A program made the translations under genes and the position numbers. Shown piece by piece: positions 8,924-16,736 of a DNA stretch of 64,000 nt. Positions within the stretch are counted from its first letter, which is position 1. Every line of letters begins with the position of its first letter. The notes beneath the pieces were generated by a model that saw only the letters and a program-made list of their open reading frames with translations, was not told the DNA's origin and made no database searches. The stretch is from Clostridia bacterium. Lineage in GTDB: Bacteria; Bacillota; Clostridia; Christensenellales; Aristaeellaceae. Where the stretch lies: NCBI GenBank assembly GCA_017541205.1, contig JAFXZO010000023.1, positions 1 through 64,000 on the forward strand, in the 5' to 3' direction.

Positions 8924-9352
8924 TCAGGCTTCGCTCTCCGCCGTCCATTCCCGCAGCAGCCGCACGGTCTCCCCCATCAGGCGCCGCAGCGACAAATCTT
9001 CCACGCCCACGATGATATTCCCGCAGTGATTCACCGGCAGCAGCAGCTTCCTTGCCGGGCTTTGGCCGATGGCCAGGGCCATGCGCGGGGTGATCTCGCC
9101 CAGCAGCGAATCCGCGATTGCGATGCCCACCGGGCCTGCGATGCAGTCGGCGGTCCTTGCGCACACCACCACGGCGTTCTCGCCGGTGGCAGCCTGCGGC
9201 GCGCCTGCCTTGAGCATGGCGGCGGTCGCCGCGGCGTTGGCGCCGACGGCGGTGATCTCTATCTCCAGCCCGGCGGAGAGCACCGCTTCCACCAGCTGCC
9301 TTCCGATGCCGCCGCCCTGCCCATCCACGATCAACAGCTTCTTTTTCTTCAT
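8924..9352 (-). CDS. DUF3842 family protein
   Basis: 142 residues from the ATG at 9352, chosen because family members start at the KKLLIVDGQGGGIG strand and AAAGGA lies 9 bases upstream. The N-terminal GQGGGIGRQL is a glycine-rich, Rossmann-like loop. Further conserved stretches are GANAAATAAMLKAGA, GENAVV, GPVGIAIADSLLGEITPRMA and LLPVNHCGNIIVG. The family is typical of Clostridia; no activity is established. Fold and motif suggest a small nucleotide-binding protein (inference). It follows the Ig-like membrane protein gene and precedes the WG-repeat gene. Confidence 0.8.
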   Translation of the reverse strand: MKKKKLLIVDGQGGGIGRQLVEAVLSAGLEIEITAVGANAAATAAMLKAGAPQAATGENAVVVCARTADCIAGPVGIAIADSLLGEITPRMALAIGQSPARKLLLPVNHCGNIIVGVEDLSLRRLMGETVRLLREWTAESEA

Positions 9353-9373
9353 ACAGCCCATCCTTTGTTCCCC

Positions 9374-9416
9374 CGAAAAGCAGAATCGCCCCGACCGATA
9401 TTGCCGGGCGGGGCGA
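9374..9416 (-). terminator. Hairpin between the Ig-like protein and DUF3842 genes
   Basis: On the minus strand TCGCCCCG (9416-9409) pairs with CGGGGCGA (9393-9386) around a 15-base loop, then TTCTGCTTTTC. The U-tract is weak, so it may be a partial terminator within a transcription unit. Confidence 0.45.
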
Positions 9417-9431
9417 AGCAGATACGAAAGA

Positions 9432-11444
9432 TCATTCACCGTCTTCCTTGCGGGCATTGCGCCGACGGCGGGGCGCTTTGGGAACAGCGATGGTTTCCTC
9501 GTCACGGTTCAGCGAAGCTTCGCTCAGCTGTGCGCGCTTGGGCGTGCCGATCGCTGATTTGGGCTGTCCGGCATCGGGATCAGCGGCCTTGGCTTCCTCC
9601 GGGGCCGCTTCCTGGGTGCGGGACACGCGGTAACCGCCCTCGTCGTCCGCCGCGGGGGCATCCATGGAATCGATCACGACGGTCTGATCCATCGAATTGA
9701 GCAGCTTTTCGTGGGGCAGCTCCGCTTCCTTGCGCTTTTCTTCGCGGGAGAGGGAAACGGTTTCTTCGGGTTCGTTGGTCGTAACGGTTTCTTCTTCAAA
9801 GGCGACTTCCTCATCGTCCTCATCCGAAGGCTCCGTATAATCCCGGCGCTCGGCCAGCTCCAGGTGGTCGTACGCGGTGTTGGACTTATGCTTTTTGATC
9901 AGACGCACGATGGTGCTCACCAGGAAAAGCAGGAACGTCAATCCGAACAGCCCCGCTATCGCGGCTCCTCCGGTGAACAGCCAGCTGCGGCCCTGGCTCA
10001 GCATCGGATCGGCGGGCACCGCCGTAACCTTTACGGGCGGCGCGACCGTCACGATCACCGGCTGGGTCGGCGCGGCGGTCGGCGTAAAGTAGGAAATGCG
10101 GATGGTGTTGGAATCAAAGGTGACGGTGTTGTTGAGCGAATCCTTGAGGGACGCGGTGAAGCGGAACTGGCCCGCCTGGGAAATGCGAACGTCGCGGTCG
10201 AGCGTGACGCTGGCGCCCGGCTCCAGCGCGTCGATGGTGTAAATAAACTTGGTGCCATGGCTGATCGTGATCTTTTCGGCCTTGATGTTGCTGTTGTTGG
10301 TCACGGTCAGGTGGAAGCGGACATCCGCGGGGGCCGAAGGCACAGTCTCCTGGTCGGCGGTCAGATTCAGCGTCAGCAGCAGCTGCTTTTCCGGGTCATA
10401 CACGCCCACGCGCACTTCGTTGGAGGTCAGGGTCTTGGTTTCGCCGGTATTGTCCGGCAGCGTGGCCGTCACCTTGAAATCCGTGGGCTCCATCAGGATG
10501 AATTCCTTTTCCTCGGTCACCGTCGCGCCCGCGGGAATGGAAAGGTTGGTCAGGATCTCGCCGCGCTTGGCCTCCGTGACCGTCACGTTGGAATAGGAAA
10601 CGTTGCCGGCGTTGATAAAGGTGATGACCAGCTTTGCCGCTTCGCCCACGTTGACGCCGTTTTCCGGCGCGGTCAGCTCGATTTTCAGGTTGGGCTTGGC
10701 CAGGGGGATCAGCGCGTCCTCCACCTGCTGGGTCAAGGTCTTGGAGGTGCCGACCGCTTTGAAGGTAATGGAAGCGTTGCTGGTCAGATCCGCGCTGCCG
10801 ATGCGGCTTTCAAAGGATACGGTCGCGCGTTCGCCCACGGGCAGGGATTTGACGGTCTTGGCGTTGCGCGCGATCTTCTCCTGCACGCGGACGTCCGTCA
10901 GATCCACGTTGCCGCTGTTGTAAAGCTCATACGTTACCGTGGCTTTGCCGCCGGAGCGCACAACCTGGGGGTTGATGGTGCGGGTCACGGAAAGGTTGAT
11001 CCTTTCGCCCGTAAACTCCAATCGCGCGACGGCCTGGCGCGAAAACTCAACCAGCGTGCCGGTCTCGTCTTCCAGATGGTAGCGAAGCGTATAGGCGATG
11101 CTGCCCGCGTCCAGCTGCGCCTGGGTCACGTTCCATTTGCCTTCCCAGGATTTTGAATCGCCGGATTTGAGCAGGTACGAGCCGCCGTCGCCAAAGGTGG
11201 TGACCGCGTTCCCCGCGGGATCGAACAGGGAAACCGGGGCGATCATATCTTCATCGCTGGTATTGGAAACCCGGAGCGAAACGCTTACCTCGCCCGGGGC
11301 TGTCATCGTTTCAGGGGTCACCTGGATCGAAAAATTAACCGGGTCGTTATCCTCTGCCAAAGCCGCCGTGCCAAGAAGCATGACCAGCGCAAGAAGCAGC
11401 ACCGCGATCCATGCGGACCGCAAACCACTGCGGGCAAAAGTCAT
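9432..11444 (-). CDS. Membrane-anchored extracellular Ig-like repeat protein with acidic cytoplasmic tail
   Basis: 670 residues from the ATG at 11444, which has AAGGAGGGAAGGGG upstream. A signal peptide (to about residue 31, TAALAED) leads to four or five CARDB-like beta domains: LRVSNTSDEDM, VTYELYNSGNVDLTDV, LVITFINAGNVSYSNV, FHLTVTNNSNIKAEKI. A Thr/Pro-rich linker and one transmembrane helix (about 487-515, then RLIKKHK) follow. The 155-residue tail is cytoplasmic and very acidic. It carries four copies of [DE][EQ]T[VI] (EETV twice, DQTVV, EETIA) and ends in a basic RRRRNARK patch. The architecture suggests a surface protein coupled to something inside the cell; no enzyme domain is visible. 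It has its own promoter. Confidence 0.75.
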   Translation of the reverse strand: MTFARSGLRSAWIAVLLLALVMLLGTAALAEDNDPVNFSIQVTPETMTAPGEVSVSLRVSNTSDEDMIAPVSLFDPAGNAVTTFGDGGSYLLKSGDSKSWEGKWNVTQAQLDAGSIAYTLRYHLEDETGTLVEFSRQAVARLEFTGERINLSVTRTINPQVVRSGGKATVTYELYNSGNVDLTDVRVQEKIARNAKTVKSLPVGERATVSFESRIGSADLTSNASITFKAVGTSKTLTQQVEDALIPLAKPNLKIELTAPENGVNVGEAAKLVITFINAGNVSYSNVTVTEAKRGEILTNLSIPAGATVTEEKEFILMEPTDFKVTATLPDNTGETKTLTSNEVRVGVYDPEKQLLLTLNLTADQETVPSAPADVRFHLTVTNNSNIKAEKITISHGTKFIYTIDALEPGASVTLDRDVRISQAGQFRFTASLKDSLNNTVTFDSNTIRISYFTPTAAPTQPVIVTVAPPVKVTAVPADPMLSQGRSWLFTGGAAIAGLFGLTFLLFLVSTIVRLIKKHKSNTAYDHLELAERRDYTEPSDEDDEEVAFEEETVTTNEPEETVSLSREEKRKEAELPHEKLLNSMDQTVVIDSMDAPAADDEGGYRVSRTQEAAPEEAKAADPDAGQPKSAIGTPKRAQLSEASLNRDEETIAVPKAPRRRRNARKEDGE

Positions 11445-11509
11445 TCCCCTTCCCTCCTTCCTAAAGGCGCGCAAAAAGTACGCCGGGAAAACCATATCCG
11501 TTATATAGC

Positions 11510-11538
11510 ATTTTAGTGCATGAAAGCCCCGCTGTCAA
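11510..11538 (-). promoter_or_regulatory. Promoter of the Ig-like membrane protein gene
   Basis: Minus strand TTGACA (11538-11533), a 17-base spacer and TAAAAT (11515-11510), 65 bases upstream of the ATG at 11444. It is divergent from the nifS promoter; the 330-base gap between the two start codons holds only these promoters and the nifS leader. Confidence 0.8.
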
Positions 11539-11660
11539 GCAAACTGCATTTTTTCCCCAAAAAAAATGGGGAAAAATCGGCTCGTTTTCCCGCCTCCGCG
11601 AAAAATGTTACATTTTCACGGCCTCGATCCCTTCCAAAGCGCCGTCCGAAGCGGATGGCC

Positions 11661-11689
11661 TTGACAAAAACAGAGGAACATGCTATGCT
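11661..11689 (+). promoter_or_regulatory. Promoter of the nifS-nifU-hflX operon
   Basis: TTGACA (11661-11666), a 17-base spacer and TATGCT (11684-11689) preceded by TGC (extended -10). It leaves a leader of roughly 80 bases before the nifS ATG at 11775. The leader contains an imperfect GGCGGAAA/TTTCC..CCGCC hairpin (11731-11759) with no T-run, so control by the leader is possible but unproven. Confidence 0.8.
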
Positions 11690-11774
11690 TACGGACGAAA
11701 ATCCTACTAAAACGGTTGGAATATGGAGAGGGCGGAAAACGCGCTTTCCATCCCGCCTCAAAGGAGCTCAAACA

Positions 11775-12956
11775 ATGGATCGGATCTATATGGACAACGC
11801 CGCCACCACGGCCATTTGCCCGGAAGCGCTCTCCGCCATGCTGCCGTGCTTCGGGGATCATTTCGGCAATGCGTCCAGCATTCACGGAACGGGCAGGGAC
11901 GCCAGGAAAACCCTGGAGGAAGCGCGGCGCACGGTGGCGGAGTGCCTGGGCGCCAAAGCCCAGGAAATCTATTTTACCTCCGGCGGCACGGAAAGCGATA
12001 ACTGGGCAATCAAAGGCGCCGCTTACGCAAACCGGAAAAAGGGCAGCCATATCATCACCAGCCAGATCGAGCATCACGCGGTGCTGCATACCTGCGAATG
12101 GCTGGAAAAGCAGGGCTTCCGGGTGACCTACCTGCCCGTGGACGAATACGGCCTCGTCAATCCGCGGGATGTGGAAGCCGCGATCACCGATCAGACCATC
12201 CTGATTTCGATCATGGCCGCGAACAACGAAATCGGCACGATCGAACCGATCAGCGAAATCGGAAAGATCGCCAAAGCGCATAAGATCATCTTCCACTGCG
12301 ACGCGGTGCAGGCGGTCGGCGCGATCCCGGTGGATGTGGATTCCTGGGGCGTGGACATGCTGTCCCTCTCCGGCCATAAGTTCCACGGCCCCAAGGGCAT
12401 CGGCGCGCTCTATATCCGCACGGGCACGAAGGTGGATATCTTCCTGCATGGCGGCGCGCAGGAGCGCGGACGGCGGGCCAGCACGGAAAACGTGCCCGGC
12501 GCCGTCGGCATGGCCGCGGCCATGAAGAAGGCCGTGGACAGCATCGAAGAAAACGGCATGCGCCTGATCGCCATGCGGGATCGGCTCATTCAGGGCATCC
12601 TTTCCCGGATCCCGTATTCCCGTTTGAACGGGCATTCCCTCTATCGCCTGCCCGGCAACGTGAACGTTTCCATCCAATATGTGGAGGGCGAAGCGCTGCT
12701 GCTTCGGCTCGATCTGGCGGGTATCGCCGGCTCCTCAGGCTCCGCCTGCACCAGCGGGAGCCTGGATCCTTCGCATGTGCTGCTCGCCATCGGGCTGCCG
12801 CACGAGGTGGCGCACGGGAGCCTGCGCCTTTCGCTCTCGGACGGCAATACGGAGGAAGAGGTGGACGAGGTGCTGCGCGTGCTGCCCGACATCGTGGAAA
12901 AGCTGCGCGCCATGTCCCCCATGTACGACGATTTCATTCGCGGCCAGCGTAAATAA
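11775..12956 (+). CDS. nifS: Cysteine desulfurase
   Basis: PLP enzyme that takes sulfur from L-cysteine and passes it as persulfide to the scaffold protein encoded next door. 393 residues from the ATG at 11775, 8 bases after AAGGAG. An upstream in-frame extension is ignored because family members start at MDRIYMDNAATT. Markers are the PLP lysine in SGHKFHGPKG (K202), the SGGTESDN phosphate-binding loop (69-76), HCDAVQ (174-179) and the persulfide cysteine in GSSGSACTSGSL (C325). That long active-site loop is the NifS/IscS (group I) form. No Rrf2-type regulator is adjacent. Confidence 0.95.
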   Translation: MDRIYMDNAATTAICPEALSAMLPCFGDHFGNASSIHGTGRDARKTLEEARRTVAECLGAKAQEIYFTSGGTESDNWAIKGAAYANRKKGSHIITSQIEHHAVLHTCEWLEKQGFRVTYLPVDEYGLVNPRDVEAAITDQTILISIMAANNEIGTIEPISEIGKIAKAHKIIFHCDAVQAVGAIPVDVDSWGVDMLSLSGHKFHGPKGIGALYIRTGTKVDIFLHGGAQERGRRASTENVPGAVGMAAAMKKAVDSIEENGMRLIAMRDRLIQGILSRIPYSRLNGHSLYRLPGNVNVSIQYVEGEALLLRLDLAGIAGSSGSACTSGSLDPSHVLLAIGLPHEVAHGSLRLSLSDGNTEEEVDEVLRVLPDIVEKLRAMSPMYDDFIRGQRK

Positions 12957-13003
12957 TCTGTAAATTTCCGTGGAAATGCGGCAAGCAGGAAGGAAAAAGC
13001 ATC

Positions 13004-13384
13004 ATGTACAGCGAAAAAGTAATGGATCATTTTGAAAACCCCCGCAACGTGGGCGAGATCCCCGACGCGAACGGCGTGGGCACCGTGGGCAACGCCAAGT
13101 GCGGCGATATCATGCGGATGTATCTGAAGGTTGAAAACGGGATCATCGCGGATGTGAAATTCAAGACCTTCGGCTGCGGGGCCGCGATCGCCACCAGCTC
13201 CATGGCCACGGAAATGGTAAAGGGCAAATCGCTCAAGGAAGCGCTGCAGCTGACCAACCAGGCCGTGGCGGAAGCCCTGGACGGGCTTCCCCCGGTGAAG
13301 ATGCACTGCTCGCTCCTGGCGGAGGAGGCCATCCACGCGGCGGTGGAGGACTATTTGAAGAATCATCCGGAGGAAGCGGAATAA
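13004..13384 (+). CDS. nifU: Iron-sulfur cluster scaffold protein, NifU/IscU type
   Basis: 126-residue single-domain scaffold on which Fe-S clusters are assembled from NifS sulfur. The three ligand cysteines are present: C33 in AKCGD (with D35), C58 in FGCGAAIA and C102 in MHCSLLAEE. It is the short U-type protein without the ferredoxin-like or C-terminal Nfu domains of full NifU. Start ATG 13004 after AAGGAAAAAG, 47 bases downstream of nifS. No further isc/suf genes lie in the window, so this pair is the local minimal system. Confidence 0.93.
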   Translation: MYSEKVMDHFENPRNVGEIPDANGVGTVGNAKCGDIMRMYLKVENGIIADVKFKTFGCGAAIATSSMATEMVKGKSLKEALQLTNQAVAEALDGLPPVKMHCSLLAEEAIHAAVEDYLKNHPEEAE

Positions 13385-13417
13385 TCCCTGTCTTTCTCCT
13401 GGACGCAAGGAGAAAAG

Positions 13418-15205
13418 ATGCCGGAAAACAAAGTACATGGCAACCTGACGGGTATCCGGGATACCCAGCTGAACGAGCTGAAGGCGATTTACGATTGCCC
13501 CTTTGACTGGAATGAATACGCGCCGCGCGACCTTTTGACCGAGCTCGCGCGGCATTCGTGCGCTTTGAACCGGGAAATCGCCGTGTATGTGAGCCGGGAC
13601 GGCGATGTGCTGGATGTGATCGTGGGCGTGACGGACAGCGTGCCGCTCATGGATCTCAGGCTCCGGCGGAACAGCAAGCGCCTTTCCTGCGTGCGCTGCA
13701 TCCATACCCATCCCGGCGGGGACGCGCGTTTATCCGAGGTGGATCTCGCCGCGCTGCGTTCCCTGATGCTGGACAGCATCTGCGCCGTGGGCGTCGGCGC
13801 CGACGCGCGCGTGACCGGCGTCAGCGCCGCGTTTTTGACCGAGCGCGTAAACGGCGTGCCGGGCGTCGAAATCACGGACGTCTACCCCTTCAAAAAGCTT
13901 CCGCAGGAAAAATGGATGGAAGAAATCCGTCTGTCCGAAAAGCGCGTCCTCGAAGGGGACGACGCGGACACGCTGGAGATGCCGGAGCGCGCGCTGCTGG
14001 TCGGCATCGATACGGAAAAATCCCTGGACGAATTGGCGGCGCTGGCCGAAAGCGCGGGCGCCGTGGTGGTCGCCCGGTGCTTCCAGAAACGCCAGAAGCC
14101 CGATTCCGCGACCTTCGTCGGCAGCGGCAAGGCGATGGAGCTGCAATTGCAGGCCCAGGCCGTGGAAGCGGACGTGGTGATCTTTGACGACGAATTGACC
14201 GGCGCGCAGACCAAGAACCTTGAAGAGACCATCGGCGTCAAGGTGATCGACCGGACCACCCTGATCCTGGATATTTTCGCCCAGCGCGCGCAAAGCGGCG
14301 AGGGCAAATTGCAGGTGCAGCTGGCGCTTCTCAAATACCGCTCGGGCAGGCTGCTTGGCCAGGGCCTCATTCTCAGCCGCCTGGGCGGCGGCATCGGCAC
14401 GCGCGGCCCCGGCGAAACCAAGCTGGAAATCGACCGCCGCCGTATCCGGGAGCAGATCACCAGCCTGAACCGGGAGCTGGAAACGCTGCAGAAGCAGCGC
14501 AATCTGCGCCGGAAGAACCGCGAAAAGACCCAGATCCCCATCGTATCCCTGGTCGGCTATACGAACACGGGCAAATCCACCATCCTCAACACGATCACCG
14601 GCGCGGGCGTGTACGCGGAAAACAAGCTGTTCGCGACGCTGGACGCCGTATCCCGCCGGGTGGAAATGCCCGACGGCGGCGAATTTCTGCTGGTGGATAC
14701 CGTGGGCTTTATCAGCAAGCTGCCCCATGAACTGGTGGAGGCCTTCAAATCCACCTTGGAGGAAGCGGCGCTCAGCGACCTGCTCGTGATCGTGTCCGAC
14801 GCGTCGAACCCCGACCGCGTCGAGCAGCGCCGGGTGGTGGAGGAAGTGCTTGCCCAGATCGGCGCGGATACCCAGCCCCGGATCGACGTGATGAACAAGT
14901 GCGATCTGCTTGCGCCCGGCGAAGAGATCCTGCCCGTGATGCCCGGGGCGCTAAGGGTTTCGGCCAAGTCCGGGGCGGGCATGGACGCGCTGCTTGCCGC
15001 CGTGGCCAGGGAGCTTCGCTCCTCCGAGCAGGAATTGACGCTGCTGATCCCCTTCTCGCAGTACGGCGTGATGAACGAGCTGCGGGCAAAAGGCCGGATT
15101 ATCGAAGAAACGCACGAGGATACGGGCACCCGGGCGCGGGTGATGCTGTCCAGGGAGGCCGCGGGCCAGATCGCCGCGCGTTACGGCGATTTGATCCAAA
15201 GCTGA
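13418..15205 (+). CDS. hflX: GTPase HflX with N-terminal JAMM-like domain
   Basis: Ribosome-binding GTPase that splits stalled 70S ribosomes. 595 residues, longer than the ~430 of E. coli HflX. Residues about 1-175 are an extra domain with a complete JAMM pattern: E53 (NREIAVYV), H96-x-H98 (IHTHPGG), S106 and D109 (SEVDL). The HflX glycine-rich N-domain follows (SGRLLGQGLILSRLGGGIGTRGPGETKLE), then the G domain with G1 GYTNTGKS (about 379-386), G3 DTVGF and G4 NKCD, and a C-terminal domain. Clostridial HflX proteins commonly have this extension. Whether the JAMM site is catalytic is unknown. ATG 13418 follows AAGGAG, 33 bases after nifU. Confidence 0.93.
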   Translation: MPENKVHGNLTGIRDTQLNELKAIYDCPFDWNEYAPRDLLTELARHSCALNREIAVYVSRDGDVLDVIVGVTDSVPLMDLRLRRNSKRLSCVRCIHTHPGGDARLSEVDLAALRSLMLDSICAVGVGADARVTGVSAAFLTERVNGVPGVEITDVYPFKKLPQEKWMEEIRLSEKRVLEGDDADTLEMPERALLVGIDTEKSLDELAALAESAGAVVVARCFQKRQKPDSATFVGSGKAMELQLQAQAVEADVVIFDDELTGAQTKNLEETIGVKVIDRTTLILDIFAQRAQSGEGKLQVQLALLKYRSGRLLGQGLILSRLGGGIGTRGPGETKLEIDRRRIREQITSLNRELETLQKQRNLRRKNREKTQIPIVSLVGYTNTGKSTILNTITGAGVYAENKLFATLDAVSRRVEMPDGGEFLLVDTVGFISKLPHELVEAFKSTLEEAALSDLLVIVSDASNPDRVEQRRVVEEVLAQIGADTQPRIDVMNKCDLLAPGEEILPVMPGALRVSAKSGAGMDALLAAVARELRSSEQELTLLIPFSQYGVMNELRAKGRIIEETHEDTGTRARVMLSREAAGQIAARYGDLIQS

Positions 15206-15221
15206 GCGTCAGGAGGAACGA

Positions 15222-15902
15222 ATGCTGATTAAGCTGATTTCCCTGCTGCTGACGCTGCTTTCCCTGGGCCAGGGCGCCGTGGACAGGTACGTGAGCGAAA
15301 TGAGCCTGGGCGGCAATCTGTTTTTGGTCAACCGGGAATACAGCATCGGGAAAGACTATGTGCCAAACGACCTGGTCAAGCCGCAGGTGGACTGCCTCTA
15401 CAGCGATATCACCCTGCGCGCCGAGGCGGCGAAGGCCCTGGAGCAGCTGTTCCAGGCCGCGCAGGACGAAATGGGTTATCGCCTGATCGCGGTCTCCGGA
15501 TACAGAAGCTACGGCAAGCAGCGGGATATCCATCAAAACAAAATCAATCTCGTGGGGAAAAAGAACGCCCTGCGCGTATCCGCTCCCCCGGGCTGCAGCG
15601 AGCATCAGCTCGGCCTGGCCATGGACATCGGAAGGAAAAAGAGCCCGGGGCTGAACGCATCCTTCGGGGATTCTTTGGAGGGCCAATGGGTGGCGGAAAA
15701 CTGCCATCGCTTCGGCTTCATCATCCGCTACAAGGCGGAATGGGAGGAGATCACCGGCTATCAGTACGAGCCCTGGCATATCCGCTATGTGGGCGTGGAG
15801 CACGCGGAAAGAATATACGCGCTCGATATTCCCTTTGAATACTATATCCAACAGCTGCGTCAGGCCCAGTACGCGCTCAAGGATGAGGAGAGGACGAAAT
15901 GA
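15222..15902 (+). CDS. D-Ala-D-Ala carboxypeptidase, VanY family (first of a tandem pair)
   Basis: Peptidase M15B protein of 226 residues expected to trim the terminal D-Ala of peptidoglycan stem peptides outside the membrane. Motifs: SGYRSY (substrate loop), SEHQLGLAMDIG with the His and Asp zinc ligands, and EPWHIRYVG with the catalytic Glu and third ligand His. The N-terminus (LIKLISLLLTLLSLGQGAVD) is a short signal peptide or anchor without a lipobox. The start follows AGGAGG, 16 bases after hflX, and the stop overlaps the next gene (ATGA). About 45% of positions appear shared with the neighbour, suggesting tandem duplication. Confidence 0.88.
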   Translation: MLIKLISLLLTLLSLGQGAVDRYVSEMSLGGNLFLVNREYSIGKDYVPNDLVKPQVDCLYSDITLRAEAAKALEQLFQAAQDEMGYRLIAVSGYRSYGKQRDIHQNKINLVGKKNALRVSAPPGCSEHQLGLAMDIGRKKSPGLNASFGDSLEGQWVAENCHRFGFIIRYKAEWEEITGYQYEPWHIRYVGVEHAERIYALDIPFEYYIQQLRQAQYALKDEERTK

Positions 15903-16717
15903 TCCGGAAACTGTGCGCTTTGTGCGCCGCGCTGTCGCTTTTTCTGTTGGCGGCCCCGGCTTTCGCGCTGGAGGAGCCGCCCGCGTGGGCGTATCCTTTG
16001 GCCCCGGAAATCATCTACGATTATGAAAAGTATATCACCCTGGCGAACCGGGATCACCTGCTCGACAGCAGCTTTGTGCCGGACGACCTGGTGAAAACCA
16101 CCGTTCGGCGCGCCAAGGGCACGGACGCGATGGAGCTGCGCGAAGCGGCCAGCATCGCCCTGAGCGCCATGTTCGAGGCGGCGTCCGAGGCGGGCTATAC
16201 CCTGTACCTCAAAAGCGCGTACCGGGCGTACAGCACCCAGAAATACATGTACAATACCCGCCTGGAAAAAAACCACGGCAAGGACGACGGCCTGGTTTCC
16301 TACCCCGGGGCCAGCGACCATCAGACCGGCCTGGGCGTGGATGTGCTCAACTACGCCTGGACGCTCAAGGACGGCATGAACAAGGAATTCGCCGCCACCG
16401 CGGAAGCGCAGTGGATGAAGGCGCACTGCCACGAGTTCGGCTTTATCCTGCGGTATTTGGAGGATAAGGAAGAAATCACCAAGATCAAGTTTGAGCCCTG
16501 GCATTTCCGCTATGTGGGCCCGGAGGCCGCGGCCTATATCATGGAAAACCGGCTTTCGCTCGAGGAATTCACCGAGGAATGGCAGGCGTACGTGGCCGAA
16601 TACGAAGCGCAGGGCACCTCCCTGGAAGCCCTGATCCGCTACCGCGCCAGGCCCCGGAACGCCACCATCGTGCGGTACGGCGAGGATGGCGAGGAAGAAT
16701 ACTCCATTTTCTATTGA
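15899..16717 (+). CDS. D-Ala-D-Ala carboxypeptidase, VanY family (second of a tandem pair)
   Basis: 272 residues with a clear signal peptide (LCALCAALSLFLLAAPAFA). Zinc-peptidase motifs are SAYRAYSTQ, SDHQTGLGVDVL and EPWHFRYVG. It starts inside the stop of the first VanY gene (4-base overlap, AGGAGAGG site within that gene). Compared with its neighbour it has a longer N-terminal pro-segment and a C-terminal tail of about 45 residues rich in Glu and Arg. The two enzymes probably act on the same wall substrate with different timing or specificity. No vanA/vanH/vanX genes are nearby, so this is wall metabolism rather than a glycopeptide-resistance cluster. Confidence 0.88.
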   Translation: MIRKLCALCAALSLFLLAAPAFALEEPPAWAYPLAPEIIYDYEKYITLANRDHLLDSSFVPDDLVKTTVRRAKGTDAMELREAASIALSAMFEAASEAGYTLYLKSAYRAYSTQKYMYNTRLEKNHGKDDGLVSYPGASDHQTGLGVDVLNYAWTLKDGMNKEFAATAEAQWMKAHCHEFGFILRYLEDKEEITKIKFEPWHFRYVGPEAAAYIMENRLSLEEFTEEWQAYVAEYEAQGTSLEALIRYRARPRNATIVRYGEDGEEEYSIFY

Positions 16718-16736
16718 CCGATCAGAGGGACTTTCG

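Noticed and set aside
11520..11774. In-frame extension of nifS upstream of 11775
   Set aside because: It runs through the nifS promoter, and the family begins at MDRIYMDNAATT, where a good ribosome-binding site is present.
15222..16717. Vancomycin-resistance cluster suggested by two VanY genes (and vanW at 23-24 kb)
   Set aside because: No vanHAX, vanRS or ligase genes accompany them; VanY and VanW homologues are common wall proteins in Clostridia.
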